Positions 1-7,128 are shown, counted from the first letter of the stretch. The stretch: 7,326 nucleotides of DNA from Oscillospiraceae bacterium (GCA_031266295.1 JAISBH010000241.1:1-7326), one strand, 5' to 3'. Notes: a model not told the origin generated them from the sequence alone. Numbers and translations are program-made.

Positions 1-119
1 GGGTGAAACGGGGGTTTCGGGACTCTGTCCCGGACCCTGCGAAGGGCTATCCGCCCTTTCGAATCCTGACCAGGCTTCGCCTGGACCATCGTTTGCACAC
101 AAGCCATCGGTTTCGGCCA
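1..119 (+). repeat. Repeat module A, copy 1 (left outer)
   Basis: Positions 1-92 are a perfect reverse complement of 7225-7316, and similarity continues with substitutions. Positions 27-119 are identical to 232-324 (93 bp). The module holds consecutive short dyads: 5-9 with 14-18, 18-23 with 27-32 (loop TCT), 42-47 with 53-58, and 70-75 with 79-84 (loop TTC). No convincing coding sequence or transposase is present. It looks like a dispersed, structured intergenic repeat, but copy number in the genome cannot be judged from here. Confidence 0.9.
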
Positions 120-150
120 GCGAGTGTGCTTTAGAGTCTATCTCGTAACG
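120..150 (+). repeat. Repeat module T, copy 1
   Basis: This segment of about 30 bases (core TGTGCTTTAGAGTCTAT then CGTAACG) follows module A. It recurs after A copy 2 (325-356) with a few differences and one indel. More diverged inverted copies lie at 7038-7068 and 7167-7197. It links A to a spacer or to module B. No function is evident. Confidence 0.8.
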
Positions 151-231
151 CAACCCGTTCCCTCGTTCCAAGACCCTGGGGAGGTCGGGAGGGGGAGCGC
201 GCTCCCCGTCCCCACGGCCCGGACGCGCCGC
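151..231 (+). other. Spacer between A copies with a 16-bp perfect palindrome
   Basis: This GC-rich spacer holds GGGGAGCGCGCTCCCC at 192-207, a perfect palindrome. Near its end, 221-226 can pair with 230-235. The first part (151 to about 175) resembles the reverse complement of about 7142-7166, so the outer inverted repeat extends into it imperfectly. I see no gene here. Confidence 0.6.
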
Positions 232-324
232 GTCCCGGACCCTGCGAAGGGCTATCCGCCCTTTCGAATCCTGACCAGGCTTCGCCTGGACCATCGTTTG
301 CACACAAGCCATCGGTTTCGGCCA
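232..324 (+). repeat. Repeat module A, copy 2 (left inner)
   Basis: These 93 bases are identical to 27-119, at an offset of 205. The copy lacks the first 26 bases of copy 1. A different upstream arm (221-226) still pairs with the start of the copy (230-235), so the first hairpin is kept with a different sequence. Confidence 0.9.
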
Positions 325-356
325 ACTCGTTGTGCTTTAGAGTCTATTTCGTAACG
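325..356 (+). repeat. Repeat module T, copy 2
   Basis: This is homologous to 120-150, with one indel near its start and one substitution (TATTTCG for TATCTCG). It leads directly into module B. Confidence 0.8.
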
Positions 357-360
357 TAGC

Positions 361-420
361 CGACAACCCTCATCGCCCCCCTAGGGGGAGATGTCGCCGC
401 AGCGACAGAGGGGGGGGCCC
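361..420 (+). repeat. Repeat module B, left copy, directly downstream of the SNF2 stop
   Basis: This is the reverse complement of 7070-7128 with only small differences. It contains two stem-loops: CATC plus five C at 371-380 pair with five G plus GATG at 384-393, and TGTCGC (392-397) pairs with GCGACA (402-407) around a CGCA loop. It ends five bases beyond the SNF2 stop codon. Leftward transcripts would fold here, so it could protect or end the mRNA. There is no following U-run, so it is not a standard intrinsic terminator. Confidence 0.8.
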
Positions 421-425
421 TCGTT

Positions 426-3400
426 CTACTCCATCAGCAACTCCCTCACATCGTCCTCCGTCAACCGCGACGGCCCCAACGCCGACTCGCTCGTCGATTC
501 AGACGGAATTATCGCCTCGTACAGCGCGCGCTTCTTGTGGCTGAGCGAGTCCACGCGCTCCTCTATCGTACCGCGTGTGATCAGCCGTATCACTTGCACC
601 GGATGTATTTGCCCAATCCGGTGCGCGCGGTCGGACGCCTGATCCTCTGCGGCCGGGTTCCACCACGGGTCATAGTGCAGAACCATGTCCGCCCCGATTA
701 AGTTCAACCCCGCCCCGCCCGCCTTCAGCGATATCAGGAACAACTGTCCGTCGCCAGCGTTGAATCGATCCGCCATTGCCAGCCGCTCCCGCGTTGGCGT
801 ATGCCCGTCCAGGTACAGGCAGTCAAACCCTTCCGCCTTGAACCTCTCCTCCAACATCTTCAACATCCGCGTAAACTGCGAGAATATCAGTATGCGCCGC
901 CCACTGTCCAGCGCGCCGGGCAGCAACTCCGTCAGCGCGTCCATCTTGCCGCTCGAACCGTCATACCCCTCGAACCTTAGCGACGGATGGCAGCATACCT
1001 GTCTCAACTCCATTATCAGCGACAGTATCTCGAACCTGCTGGACGCGAACCCCCGCGCGCTCAGCATCCGATCAATCTTCTCTCTCGCGCGCTGCGTCGC
1101 CGCTTGATATACCCGCCGCTGATCGACGGTCATTTCTACCCACATAACCTGCTCCGTCTTCTCCGGCAGATCGGGCAGCACGTCGCGCTTCAGGCGGCGC
1201 AGCAGGAATGGCCGGATTTTGCGCCTCAGCGTTTCCGCGTCCTGGCCCGCGCCATGCCTGGCCATGAACTGATTCTGGCTGAGCAGATAACCCGGCAGCG
1301 CGAAATCGAATATCGACCACAGCTCCCCAGGATGATTCTCCATCGGCGTGCCGGTCAGCGCGAACCGCGCGTCCGCGTTCAGCCGCTTTATCATCATCGT
1401 CGCGTAGGCGCGCGTGTTTTTGATCTGCTGCGCCTCGTCCAGTATTAGCAGCCGGAACGGGAGCGGCTCCATGTCCTCAATGTCCCGGCGCAATAATGGA
1501 TACGATGTAATAATTAAATCGATATCACCGTTGGTCGTTAGATCCTGCCACAGTTTCTTGCGCTGGGTCGGCCCGCCCTCCACTACCACAGCCGTCAACC
1601 CTGGCGCGAACCTGTTGACCTCCGCCAGCCAGTTGTACAGCAGCGACGTAGGCGCTACGACCATTGACAGCGCGCGGCCTTCTTTGTTCTTGATCTCCTG
1701 TAACGTGGCGATGGCCTGAATCGTCTTGCCTAGACCCATGTCGTCCGCTAATACGCCGCCCATTTTCAAACGATATCGCGCGAGCAGCCATGAGAACCCC
1801 TCGCACTGATACGGGCGGAGCGTGGCGCTCAATCCGTCTGGCGGAGACGCGGCGTCGGCCTCATACTTGGCGGCCGCGTCGCGTATAGAGCGGTCTAGCG
1901 AGACGATGTGAGGCATTCCGTCCAGCAGCCCTATCCAATCAGGCGCGCGGTACAGCGCGGTCTCGATTACTCCATCCGCGCCGCCCGTCAGCCAAGCCGC
2001 GCCATCGGACAGCGAGTCGGCCATCTCACGCGCGAGGGGCTGCCAGCCATCCAATCCTTCCAGGTCTAGGAACGTGCCGTCGCGTAACCGGAAATAACGC
2101 CGCCGATCCCTCAGCGCGGCCAGCAATTCCTGCGCTTCAGGCGAGGGCTCGCCGTCTTGCGTCAATATGAATTGGATGAAGTTGCCCCTCTCGGTCAGCC
2201 GCCCGGACAGACTGGGGCGGCGCGGCTTCATCCGCTGGAACCGATCGGAGCAGTATACCTCGGCCAAGCGGTTCAACCCGGCAACGCCGTCCATGAAGAA
2301 CGTCAGCGTCTGCTGCGCGTTCTCCAGATACGCGTGCCCCGATCGCACCCTGAATCCCGCACGCGACAGTTCCTCCAACACGGCGCGCTCGGCACGCGCG
2401 TCCCGCATCAGCAACGATGGCGACGCGCCTCCGCTCGTCGTCGGCGCGAAGGGATCGATCACCCTGTCGCCATAACGAAACTCGACGCGCGCTAGCACCG
2501 CCGCGTTCTCGCGATCCAGATACACCGCCGCCGTCAGCGCGCCTCGTTCTATGCGATCGCTCAATTCCGGCGCGATGTTCAGCGTCCCCGCGGCTTCCAG
2601 CGTCGGGAACAGCTCCGCCACCAGCGATTCCAGCCGGTCGGCGGGCAGATCGAAACCGATGCGCCCCGGATCACGCGCGTCCTGCGAGCGTGCGTACATC
2701 AGCGCGCGAACGATCGGCGCCTGCTGCGAGTCCAGCATATGGACTCGTCCCGCGCTGTATATGAACTCTGCACCGGGCGTCAGTGCGACCGCGTCGGGGG
2801 CCATCCGCGCCGTGAGACGCCACGACGGGGATTCGATATCACCGCTCGAGCTCCTCGCCAGGCCGAGGTTTCGCTCCCTGCGCGCGGTTACGTCAAACCT
2901 CAGCGGCAGGGGTTTGCGCTCCACGCCATTCACCTTGATCAACTCGCCGCGCCACGCTAGCGTAAACGGGTGTCCGGTCAGCATCCGCAGCAGCCGCAGC
3001 GCCGACGGCCCTGGTATCGCAACGAACTTATGCCCCCTCTGCCGCTGAGGCGCGGATAACGCAGCCTCCTCATCTTCCTTGAGCGGCTGGACGGGAGGCG
3101 TGATGCGCGGCGCGGCGAAGTCCCTCGCCGTCTCTTTGGAAGAGGCGTCGCCCAATGCCGAGGCTGCTGCTTTCGCCGCCTCGATTTCGCGCAGCAGACC
3201 CAGTATCAGCGCGTTACGGCGATTCCAGTGCAGCGCATCCTGCTCGATAGCCGATCTGCCAAAGGTTACAGGCTCGCCGCTGTCAAGCGCAAACAAGAAT
3301 TGCGGCAGATTCCGCACGACATACAGCCTATCCAGCCCGGCGCGCAGCGCGACGTGCAGCTGCGGCTTCCCCGCCAGCATGCCCAGGTGCAACGTGACCT

Positions 3401-3470
3401 CAAGCCCTGGCTCGGCGTCGCCGGGCAGCGGCGGATCAATCGCGCGGGTGAGTATGTCGATTGGATTCAA
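426..3470 (-). CDS. SNF2-family ATPase (DEAD/DEAH-type translocase) with SNF2-associated N-terminal region
   Basis: This 1,014-residue protein has a complete C-terminal SNF2 motor. Visible motifs are RPYQ at 552-555, Walker A DDMGLGKT at 576-583, motif Ia APTSLLYNW near 606-614, Walker B DEAQ at 678-681, motif III LTGTP at 705-709, motif IV LIFSQF at 861-866, motif V near 915-924 and motif VI DRAHRIGQ at 947-954 with its arginine finger. Such motors use ATP to move along double-stranded DNA and displace proteins, usually without strand separation. Residues about 23-500 resemble the bacterial SNF2-associated domain; the part near 395-475, ending in a YFRLRDGTFLDLE-like strand, is the clearest. 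The N-terminal SWIM zinc finger of many relatives is absent: no cysteine occurs before residue 407. The start is TTG, one base after the typA stop. The reading frame has a TGA at 3498-3500 with no ATG or GTG between, and the first internal Met is residue 31. The stop is TAG. Its precise substrate is unknown. It is not RapA, whose N-terminal domains differ. Confidence 0.93.
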   Translation of the reverse strand: MNPIDILTRAIDPPLPGDAEPGLEVTLHLGMLAGKPQLHVALRAGLDRLYVVRNLPQFLFALDSGEPVTFGRSAIEQDALHWNRRNALILGLLREIEAAKAAASALGDASSKETARDFAAPRITPPVQPLKEDEEAALSAPQRQRGHKFVAIPGPSALRLLRMLTGHPFTLAWRGELIKVNGVERKPLPLRFDVTARRERNLGLARSSSGDIESPSWRLTARMAPDAVALTPGAEFIYSAGRVHMLDSQQAPIVRALMYARSQDARDPGRIGFDLPADRLESLVAELFPTLEAAGTLNIAPELSDRIERGALTAAVYLDRENAAVLARVEFRYGDRVIDPFAPTTSGGASPSLLMRDARAERAVLEELSRAGFRVRSGHAYLENAQQTLTFFMDGVAGLNRLAEVYCSDRFQRMKPRRPSLSGRLTERGNFIQFILTQDGEPSPEAQELLAALRDRRRYFRLRDGTFLDLEGLDGWQPLAREMADSLSDGAAWLTGGADGVIETALYRAPDWIGLLDGMPHIVSLDRSIRDAAAKYEADAASPPDGLSATLRPYQCEGFSWLLARYRLKMGGVLADDMGLGKTIQAIATLQEIKNKEGRALSMVVAPTSLLYNWLAEVNRFAPGLTAVVVEGGPTQRKKLWQDLTTNGDIDLIITSYPLLRRDIEDMEPLPFRLLILDEAQQIKNTRAYATMMIKRLNADARFALTGTPMENHPGELWSIFDFALPGYLLSQNQFMARHGAGQDAETLRRKIRPFLLRRLKRDVLPDLPEKTEQVMWVEMTVDQRRVYQAATQRAREKIDRMLSARGFASSRFEILSLIMELRQVCCHPSLRFEGYDGSSGKMDALTELLPGALDSGRRILIFSQFTRMLKMLEERFKAEGFDCLYLDGHTPTRERLAMADRFNAGDGQLFLISLKAGGAGLNLIGADMVLHYDPWWNPAAEDQASDRAHRIGQIHPVQVIRLITRGTIEERVDSLSHKKRALYEAIIPSESTSESALGPSRLTEDDVRELLME

Positions 3471-3471
3471 A

Positions 3472-5295
3472 TTATGCTTTCTTTCTTGCTGACAGTTTCA
3501 AACGCTGTTCTTGACTGAGCACGCGCTTGCGCATCCGCAGGTTTTTTGGCGTGACCTCCACCAGCTCGTCGTCGTCGACAAACTCCAGGCATTCCTCCAG
3601 GGTCAGCGGTTTGACGCTGACCAGGCGAAGGGATTCCTCGGCGGCCGACGAGTTGCGCGTGTTGGTCACGTGCTTCTTCTTGCACACGTTGACGGAGATG
3701 TCGCCTGGCCGCGCGTTCACGCCGACGATCATCCCGGCGTAGACGGCGGAGCCGGGCGTTATCAGCAGCGTACCGCGTTCCTGCGCGCCGAACAGGCCGT
3801 AGCTGGTCGCCTCGCCATCCTCGAACGCCGTCAGCGCCCCCACCTGACGATGGGGTATATCGCCCTTCATCGGTTCATACCGCTCGAACACCGCGCTCAT
3901 GATACCCTCGCCGTGCGTGTCGGTTAGGAATTCATTTCTATAGCCGAATAATCCGCGCGACGGCACCAGGAACCGCAGCCGCACCCGATCCGCCCCTGTC
4001 ATCGACTCCAGCAAGCCGCGACGCCGTCCCAGCTTCTCAATGACAGCGCCCACGTGCGCCGCCGGAACATCCGCTACCACCCGCTCCATCGGCTCGCACA
4101 TCCGGCCGTCTATCTCGCGCGTTAGTATCTCTGGCTTGCCCACCTGGAATTCATAACCCTGGCGGCGCATCGTTTCGATAAGGATCGACAGATGGAGTTC
4201 ACCGCGTCCGGACACCTGGAATGTGTCGGGCGAATCGGTATCCATGACGCGCAGCGATACGTCCGTGTTCAGCTCGCGCATTAACCGCGCGCGCAGGTGA
4301 CGCGACGTGACATATTGACCCTCGCGGCCGGCGTACGGACCGTCGTTCACGCTGAAACTCATCTGAACGGTCGGCTCGCCGATCGTCACGAAATGCAGTG
4401 GTTCCGGTGCGACGGGGTCGTTGACGGTGTCTCCGATGCTCAAGTCCTCGATACCGCACAACGCGCAGATGTCTCCTGCGGAGACCGTTTGAGCCGGAAC
4501 TCGCTTCAGTCCGTCGAATGTGAATAGCCCTGTAAGGCGGATGGGCTGAGAAACGCCGTCCTTACCGTATGTCGTACGAACGACAGACATGCCAGCGCAG
4601 AGCGTGCCGCGCTCAATCTTGCCGATCCCAATTCGACCGACATAGTCGCTGTAGTCTATCGTGGATATGAGCGCCTGCGCCGGGCCGTCGGCGTCAACCT
4701 CGGGCGCGGGCACGTATTTCACGATTGCGTCGAGCAGCGGGCGCATGTCCGCGCCCTGCTCATCCGGCTGGTCGCTGGCCGTGCCTCGACGCGCCGACGC
4801 GTATAGGAAGGGGGTGTCCAGCTGGCCTGCGTCCGCGCCGCAATCGATCAGCAGTTCCAGCGTCTCGTTGACGACCTCATCAACGCGCGCGTCGGAACGA
4901 TCAACCTTGTTGATCACCACCTGCACGGGCAGATTCAGATCAAGCGCCTTGATCAGCACAAACCGTGTCTGGGGCATCGGACCCTCGAACGCGTCGATCA
5001 ACAGCAGCACGCCGTCGGCCATCTTCAGCACACGCTCCACCTCGCCGGAGAAATCCGCGTGGCCGGGCGTGTCGATGATGTTGATCTTCGTGCCGTGATA
5101 CATGATGGCCGTGTTCTTGGCCAATATCGTGATGCCGCGCTCGCGCTCCAGGTCGTTGGAGTCCATCACACGCTCCGCGACCTGCTGATTCTCACGGAAT
5201 GTTCCCGACTGCTTGAGCATCTCGTCAACCAAAGTGGTCTTGCCGTGGTCGACGTGCGCGATAATGGCCACGTTGCGAATGTCGTCGCGTCTCAT
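3472..5295 (-). CDS. typA: Translational GTPase TypA/BipA
   Basis: TypA (BipA) is an EF-G-like GTPase that binds the ribosome and is linked to stress and cold growth and to 50S subunit assembly. The 607-residue length is normal for the family (about 605-615). Visible motifs are G1 AHVDHGKT at 13-20, switch I RERGITI at 51-57, G3 DTPGH at 75-79, G4 NKVD at 129-132 and G5 SAR near 167. Domain II follows (about 205-300, including RIGIGKIERG), then domain III with SGRGELHLSILIE near 362-374. The TypA-specific C-terminal domain ends in DDELVEVTPKNLRMRKR and a basic tail, which excludes EF-G, LepA and RF3. The ATG lies 22 bases after the prfC stop, with a weak AGGTGG site 12 bases upstream. The TAA stop is one base before the next gene, suggesting translational coupling. 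No defects are seen. Confidence 0.97.
   Translation of the reverse strand: MRRDDIRNVAIIAHVDHGKTTLVDEMLKQSGTFRENQQVAERVMDSNDLERERGITILAKNTAIMYHGTKINIIDTPGHADFSGEVERVLKMADGVLLLIDAFEGPMPQTRFVLIKALDLNLPVQVVINKVDRSDARVDEVVNETLELLIDCGADAGQLDTPFLYASARRGTASDQPDEQGADMRPLLDAIVKYVPAPEVDADGPAQALISTIDYSDYVGRIGIGKIERGTLCAGMSVVRTTYGKDGVSQPIRLTGLFTFDGLKRVPAQTVSAGDICALCGIEDLSIGDTVNDPVAPEPLHFVTIGEPTVQMSFSVNDGPYAGREGQYVTSRHLRARLMRELNTDVSLRVMDTDSPDTFQVSGRGELHLSILIETMRRQGYEFQVGKPEILTREIDGRMCEPMERVVADVPAAHVGAVIEKLGRRRGLLESMTGADRVRLRFLVPSRGLFGYRNEFLTDTHGEGIMSAVFERYEPMKGDIPHRQVGALTAFEDGEATSYGLFGAQERGTLLITPGSAVYAGMIVGVNARPGDISVNVCKKKHVTNTRNSSAAEESLRLVSVKPLTLEECLEFVDDDELVEVTPKNLRMRKRVLSQEQRLKLSARKKA
3477..3487 (-). 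promoter_or_regulatory. Purine-rich stretch before the TTG start of the SNF2 gene
   Basis: The minus strand reads AAGAAAGAAAG, ending six bases before the TTG. It lies inside the last codons of typA (the Arg-Lys-Lys tail). It is only a weak Shine-Dalgarno sequence. With the TTG start, this predicts low independent initiation and dependence on translation of typA. Confidence 0.35.
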
Positions 5296-5307
5296 AATTG
5301 GATCAGT

Positions 5308-5313
5308 CCACCT
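5308..5313 (-). promoter_or_regulatory. Probable weak Shine-Dalgarno site of typA
   Basis: The minus strand reads AGGTGG in the 22-base gap after the prfC stop, 12 bases before the typA ATG. The match is imperfect and the spacing long, so ribosomes arriving from prfC may contribute to initiation. Confidence 0.45.
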
Positions 5314-5317
5314 GTCG

Positions 5318-6931
5318 TCAACTAATATAGGAGGAGATCGCCTCGCCCCGGCGCGCGGTTTCGGATAACTCCAGGCCTTTGTTATTATCTGCCGCCCAGC
5401 GTATAGACCATTCGTTCTTGAACAATAAAACCTCGCGGCCTTCGCGGTCGAGCGCTGGGGTCGTGGTCGAGGTCAGGCGCAGCTGGTTCAGCGGCTCGGG
5501 TTTAGCGTCCACCCAGCGAACGAAGCGGTAGTCGAGCGTTTCGCGGCGGATATCGACGTTATACTCGCTGTTTAACCGCGCTTCCAGCACGTCGAACTGC
5601 AGCGCGCCGACCGCGCCGACGATATATTCCTCGCCGAACGCGTCGAGCGTCTTGAACGTCTGGATAGCGCCCTCCTCCGCCAGCTGCGACACGCCCTTGA
5701 CGAACTGCTTGCGCTTCATTGAGTCCAGAGCTGCGACGCGCGCAAAGTATTCCGGCGCGAACAAGGGTATCCCCTCGTAGCGCATATGGACGCCCGCCGA
5801 CAGCGTGTCTCCCAGCCGGAACAGTCCCGGATCGAACAGCCCGATAACGTCGCCGGGATACGCAAACTCGACGGCCTCGCGCTCATCGGCCATGAACTGC
5901 TGCGGTTGCTTGAGCGCGACGGGTTTGTCGGTGCCGCTGTGCCAGACCGTCATGCCCTTCTCGAACACGCCGGAGCACACGCGCACGAATGCTAGGCGGT
6001 CTCGGTGCGCGGGGTTCATGTTCGCCTGTATCTTGAACACGAAGCCGGAGAACGCGGGGTCTTCCGGGTCGACGACGCCCATATCAGCCAGCCGAGGCTG
6101 CGGGGGCACGGTTATCTGGAGGAATGAGTCCAGAAGGGCTTGAACGCCGAAGTTGGTCAGTGCGCTGCCGAAGAACATCGGGGTGAGCGCGCCGCGCCGT
6201 ATAGCGTCCAAGTCGAATGAATCGCCGGCTTCGTCAAGGAGGGCGACTTCGTCACGCAATTTGTCGATGTAGGATTGGTCGAGCGAGCCGGGCAGCGCGG
6301 GATCATCCAAGGCGAACACGATGGAAGAGGCGCGGTCGCGGCCATGCGCGCTGACCTGGAACAGTTCGACTTCGCGGCGGGCGCGATGATAGACACCTTG
6401 GAAGTCGCCGTCCGTGCCAATGGGCCAGTTGACTGGGCACGCGCGGATGCCGAGTATCTCCTCGAGTTCGGACATAAGCGAGAAGGGGTCTTTAGCGGCG
6501 CGATCCATCTTGTTCACGAACGTGACGATAGGGATGGAGCGCAGTCTGCAGACCTTGAACAGTTTGATGGTTTGAGTTTCTACGCCGCGTGCGCCGTCCA
6601 TCAGCATGATGGCGCTATCGGTAGCGACCAGGACGCGGTAGGTATCCTCCGAGAAGTCTTGGTGGCCGGGAGTATCGAGGATGTTTACCCTGAAGCCGTC
6701 GTAATCGAAGCGAAGCACGCTAGACGTGACGGAGATGCCGCGTTGTTTTTCGATCTCCATCCAGTCGGAAGTAGCGTGGCGTTCGGCGCGGCGCGCTTTA
6801 ACGGACCCGGCCTGGCGGATTGCGCCGCCGTAGAGCAAGAGTTTCTCGGTCAGCGTGGTTTTGCCTGCGTCCGGGTGGGAGATAATGGCGCAAGTGCGTT
6901 GTTTATCGACGATATCGCGCAGGGTAGGCAT
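5318..6931 (-). CDS. prfC: Peptide chain release factor 3 (RF3), translational GTPase
   Basis: RF3 is a cytoplasmic GTPase that dissociates RF1 or RF2 from the ribosome after peptide release. The 537-residue protein is full length for the family (about 530). The GTPase motifs are intact: G1 SHPDAGKTT at 18-26, the RF3-type switch I segment with QRGISVTSS near 63-71, G3 DTPGH at 86-90 with the catalytic His90, G4 NKMD at 140-143 and a G5-like GSALTNFGV near 255-263. The domain II segment around 300-321 (IQANMNPAHRDR...RVCSG) and the C-terminal domain (about 388-475) are typical of RF3 and separate it from EF-G, EF-Tu and TypA. The ATG start is supported by AAGGAG eight bases upstream; the stop is TGA. 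It is the first gene of the three-gene cluster, behind the only clear promoter. I see no frameshift or missing motif. Identity is very secure. Confidence 0.97.
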   Translation of the reverse strand: MPTLRDIVDKQRTCAIISHPDAGKTTLTEKLLLYGGAIRQAGSVKARRAERHATSDWMEIEKQRGISVTSSVLRFDYDGFRVNILDTPGHQDFSEDTYRVLVATDSAIMLMDGARGVETQTIKLFKVCRLRSIPIVTFVNKMDRAAKDPFSLMSELEEILGIRACPVNWPIGTDGDFQGVYHRARREVELFQVSAHGRDRASSIVFALDDPALPGSLDQSYIDKLRDEVALLDEAGDSFDLDAIRRGALTPMFFGSALTNFGVQALLDSFLQITVPPQPRLADMGVVDPEDPAFSGFVFKIQANMNPAHRDRLAFVRVCSGVFEKGMTVWHSGTDKPVALKQPQQFMADEREAVEFAYPGDVIGLFDPGLFRLGDTLSAGVHMRYEGIPLFAPEYFARVAALDSMKRKQFVKGVSQLAEEGAIQTFKTLDAFGEEYIVGAVGALQFDVLEARLNSEYNVDIRRETLDYRFVRWVDAKPEPLNQLRLTSTTTPALDREGREVLLFKNEWSIRWAADNNKGLELSETARRGEAISSYIS

Positions 6932-6939
6932 GGTGATTG

Positions 6940-6945
6940 CTCCTT
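6940..6945 (-). promoter_or_regulatory. Shine-Dalgarno site of prfC
   Basis: The minus strand reads AAGGAG here, eight bases before the prfC ATG. The match and spacing are near ideal, which fixes the start codon and suggests efficient initiation of the first gene. Confidence 0.85.
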
Positions 6946-6976
6946 CCGGTGAACCCTCGAATTACCACGAGATTTT

Positions 6977-7005
6977 ATTGTAGCATATACGAGGGGCGTT
7001 CGCAA
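6977..7005 (-). promoter_or_regulatory. Sigma70-type promoter with extended -10 for the prfC operon
   Basis: On the minus strand, TTGCGA (7000-7005) is followed after exactly 17 bases by TACAAT (6977-6982). A TG dinucleotide one base before the -10 hexamer makes an extended -10 element. Transcription would start near 6970, giving a leader of about 38 bases before the prfC ATG. The region is AT-rich compared with its surroundings. The -35 box lies only about 12 bases from the end of the repeat module at 7017. This is the only good promoter I see for the three genes. Confidence 0.7.
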
Positions 7006-7016
7006 GAGTGGAAGAA

Positions 7017-7034
7017 CCCCCTCTGTCGCTGCGG
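7017..7034 (-). repeat. Truncated module B (half copy) upstream of the prfC promoter
   Basis: These 18 bases (CCCCCTCTGTCGCTGCGG on the plus strand) are identical to 7074-7091, 57 bases away. Only one half of the B hairpin is kept, so the stem cannot form. It lies about 12 bases upstream of the -35 box. Confidence 0.75.
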
Positions 7035-7037
7035 TTG

Positions 7038-7068
7038 CGTTACGGAACAGACTATCGGAGCACAACCG
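7038..7068 (-). repeat. Repeat module T, copy 3
   Basis: On the minus strand this resembles the T segments at 120-150 and 325-356. The order TTGTGCTCC..AGTCTGTTCCGTAACG is kept, with several substitutions. It separates the full and half B copies. Confidence 0.6.
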
Positions 7069-7069
7069 T

Positions 7070-7128
7070 GGGCCCCCCTCTGTCGCTGCGGCGACATCTC
7101 CCCCTACGGGGGGCGATGAGGGTTGTCG
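7070..7128 (-). repeat. Repeat module B, right copy
   Basis: This is the reverse complement of 361-420, differing by small indels in the G/C runs and a few bases at the edges. It keeps both stem-loops, including the exact TGTCGC/GCGACA stem. Confidence 0.8.

Noticed and set aside
50..70. tRNA-like T-arm (TTCGAATCC) in module A
   Set aside because: The motif resembles a tRNA T-loop, but no acceptor stem, anticodon arm or D-arm can be placed around it, and the copies fold better as separate small hairpins.
131..325. Minus-strand open frame of 64 codons in the left flank
   Set aside because: It covers the spacer and parts of both A copies. No start signal or recognisable protein is seen.
124..354. 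Plus-strand open frame of 76 codons in the left flank
   Set aside because: It lies entirely in repeat modules A and T, has no ribosome-binding site, and its peptide resembles no family I know. Its length reflects high GC.
1..420. CRISPR array or insertion sequence in the flanks
   Set aside because: Repeats are few, of unequal spacing and modular, without uniform spacers. No transposase frame or target-site duplication is visible.
361..420. Intrinsic terminator after the SNF2 gene
   Set aside because: The stems are strong, but no U-run follows on the minus strand, so I keep it as a stem-loop repeat only.
3472..5295. EF-G or LepA identity for the second gene
   Set aside because: The length, G-domain sequence and C-terminal DELVEVTP...RMRKR segment are specific to TypA/BipA.
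6275..6952. Long plus-strand frame of 225 codons opposite prfC
   Set aside because: It is a shadow of the prfC coding frame. RF3 motifs are complete on the minus strand, and long antisense frames are common in GC-rich genes.
6937..7119. Plus-strand open frame of 60 codons in the right flank
   Set aside because: It runs antisense across the prfC ribosome-binding site and promoter and through B and T repeats. No coding evidence is seen.
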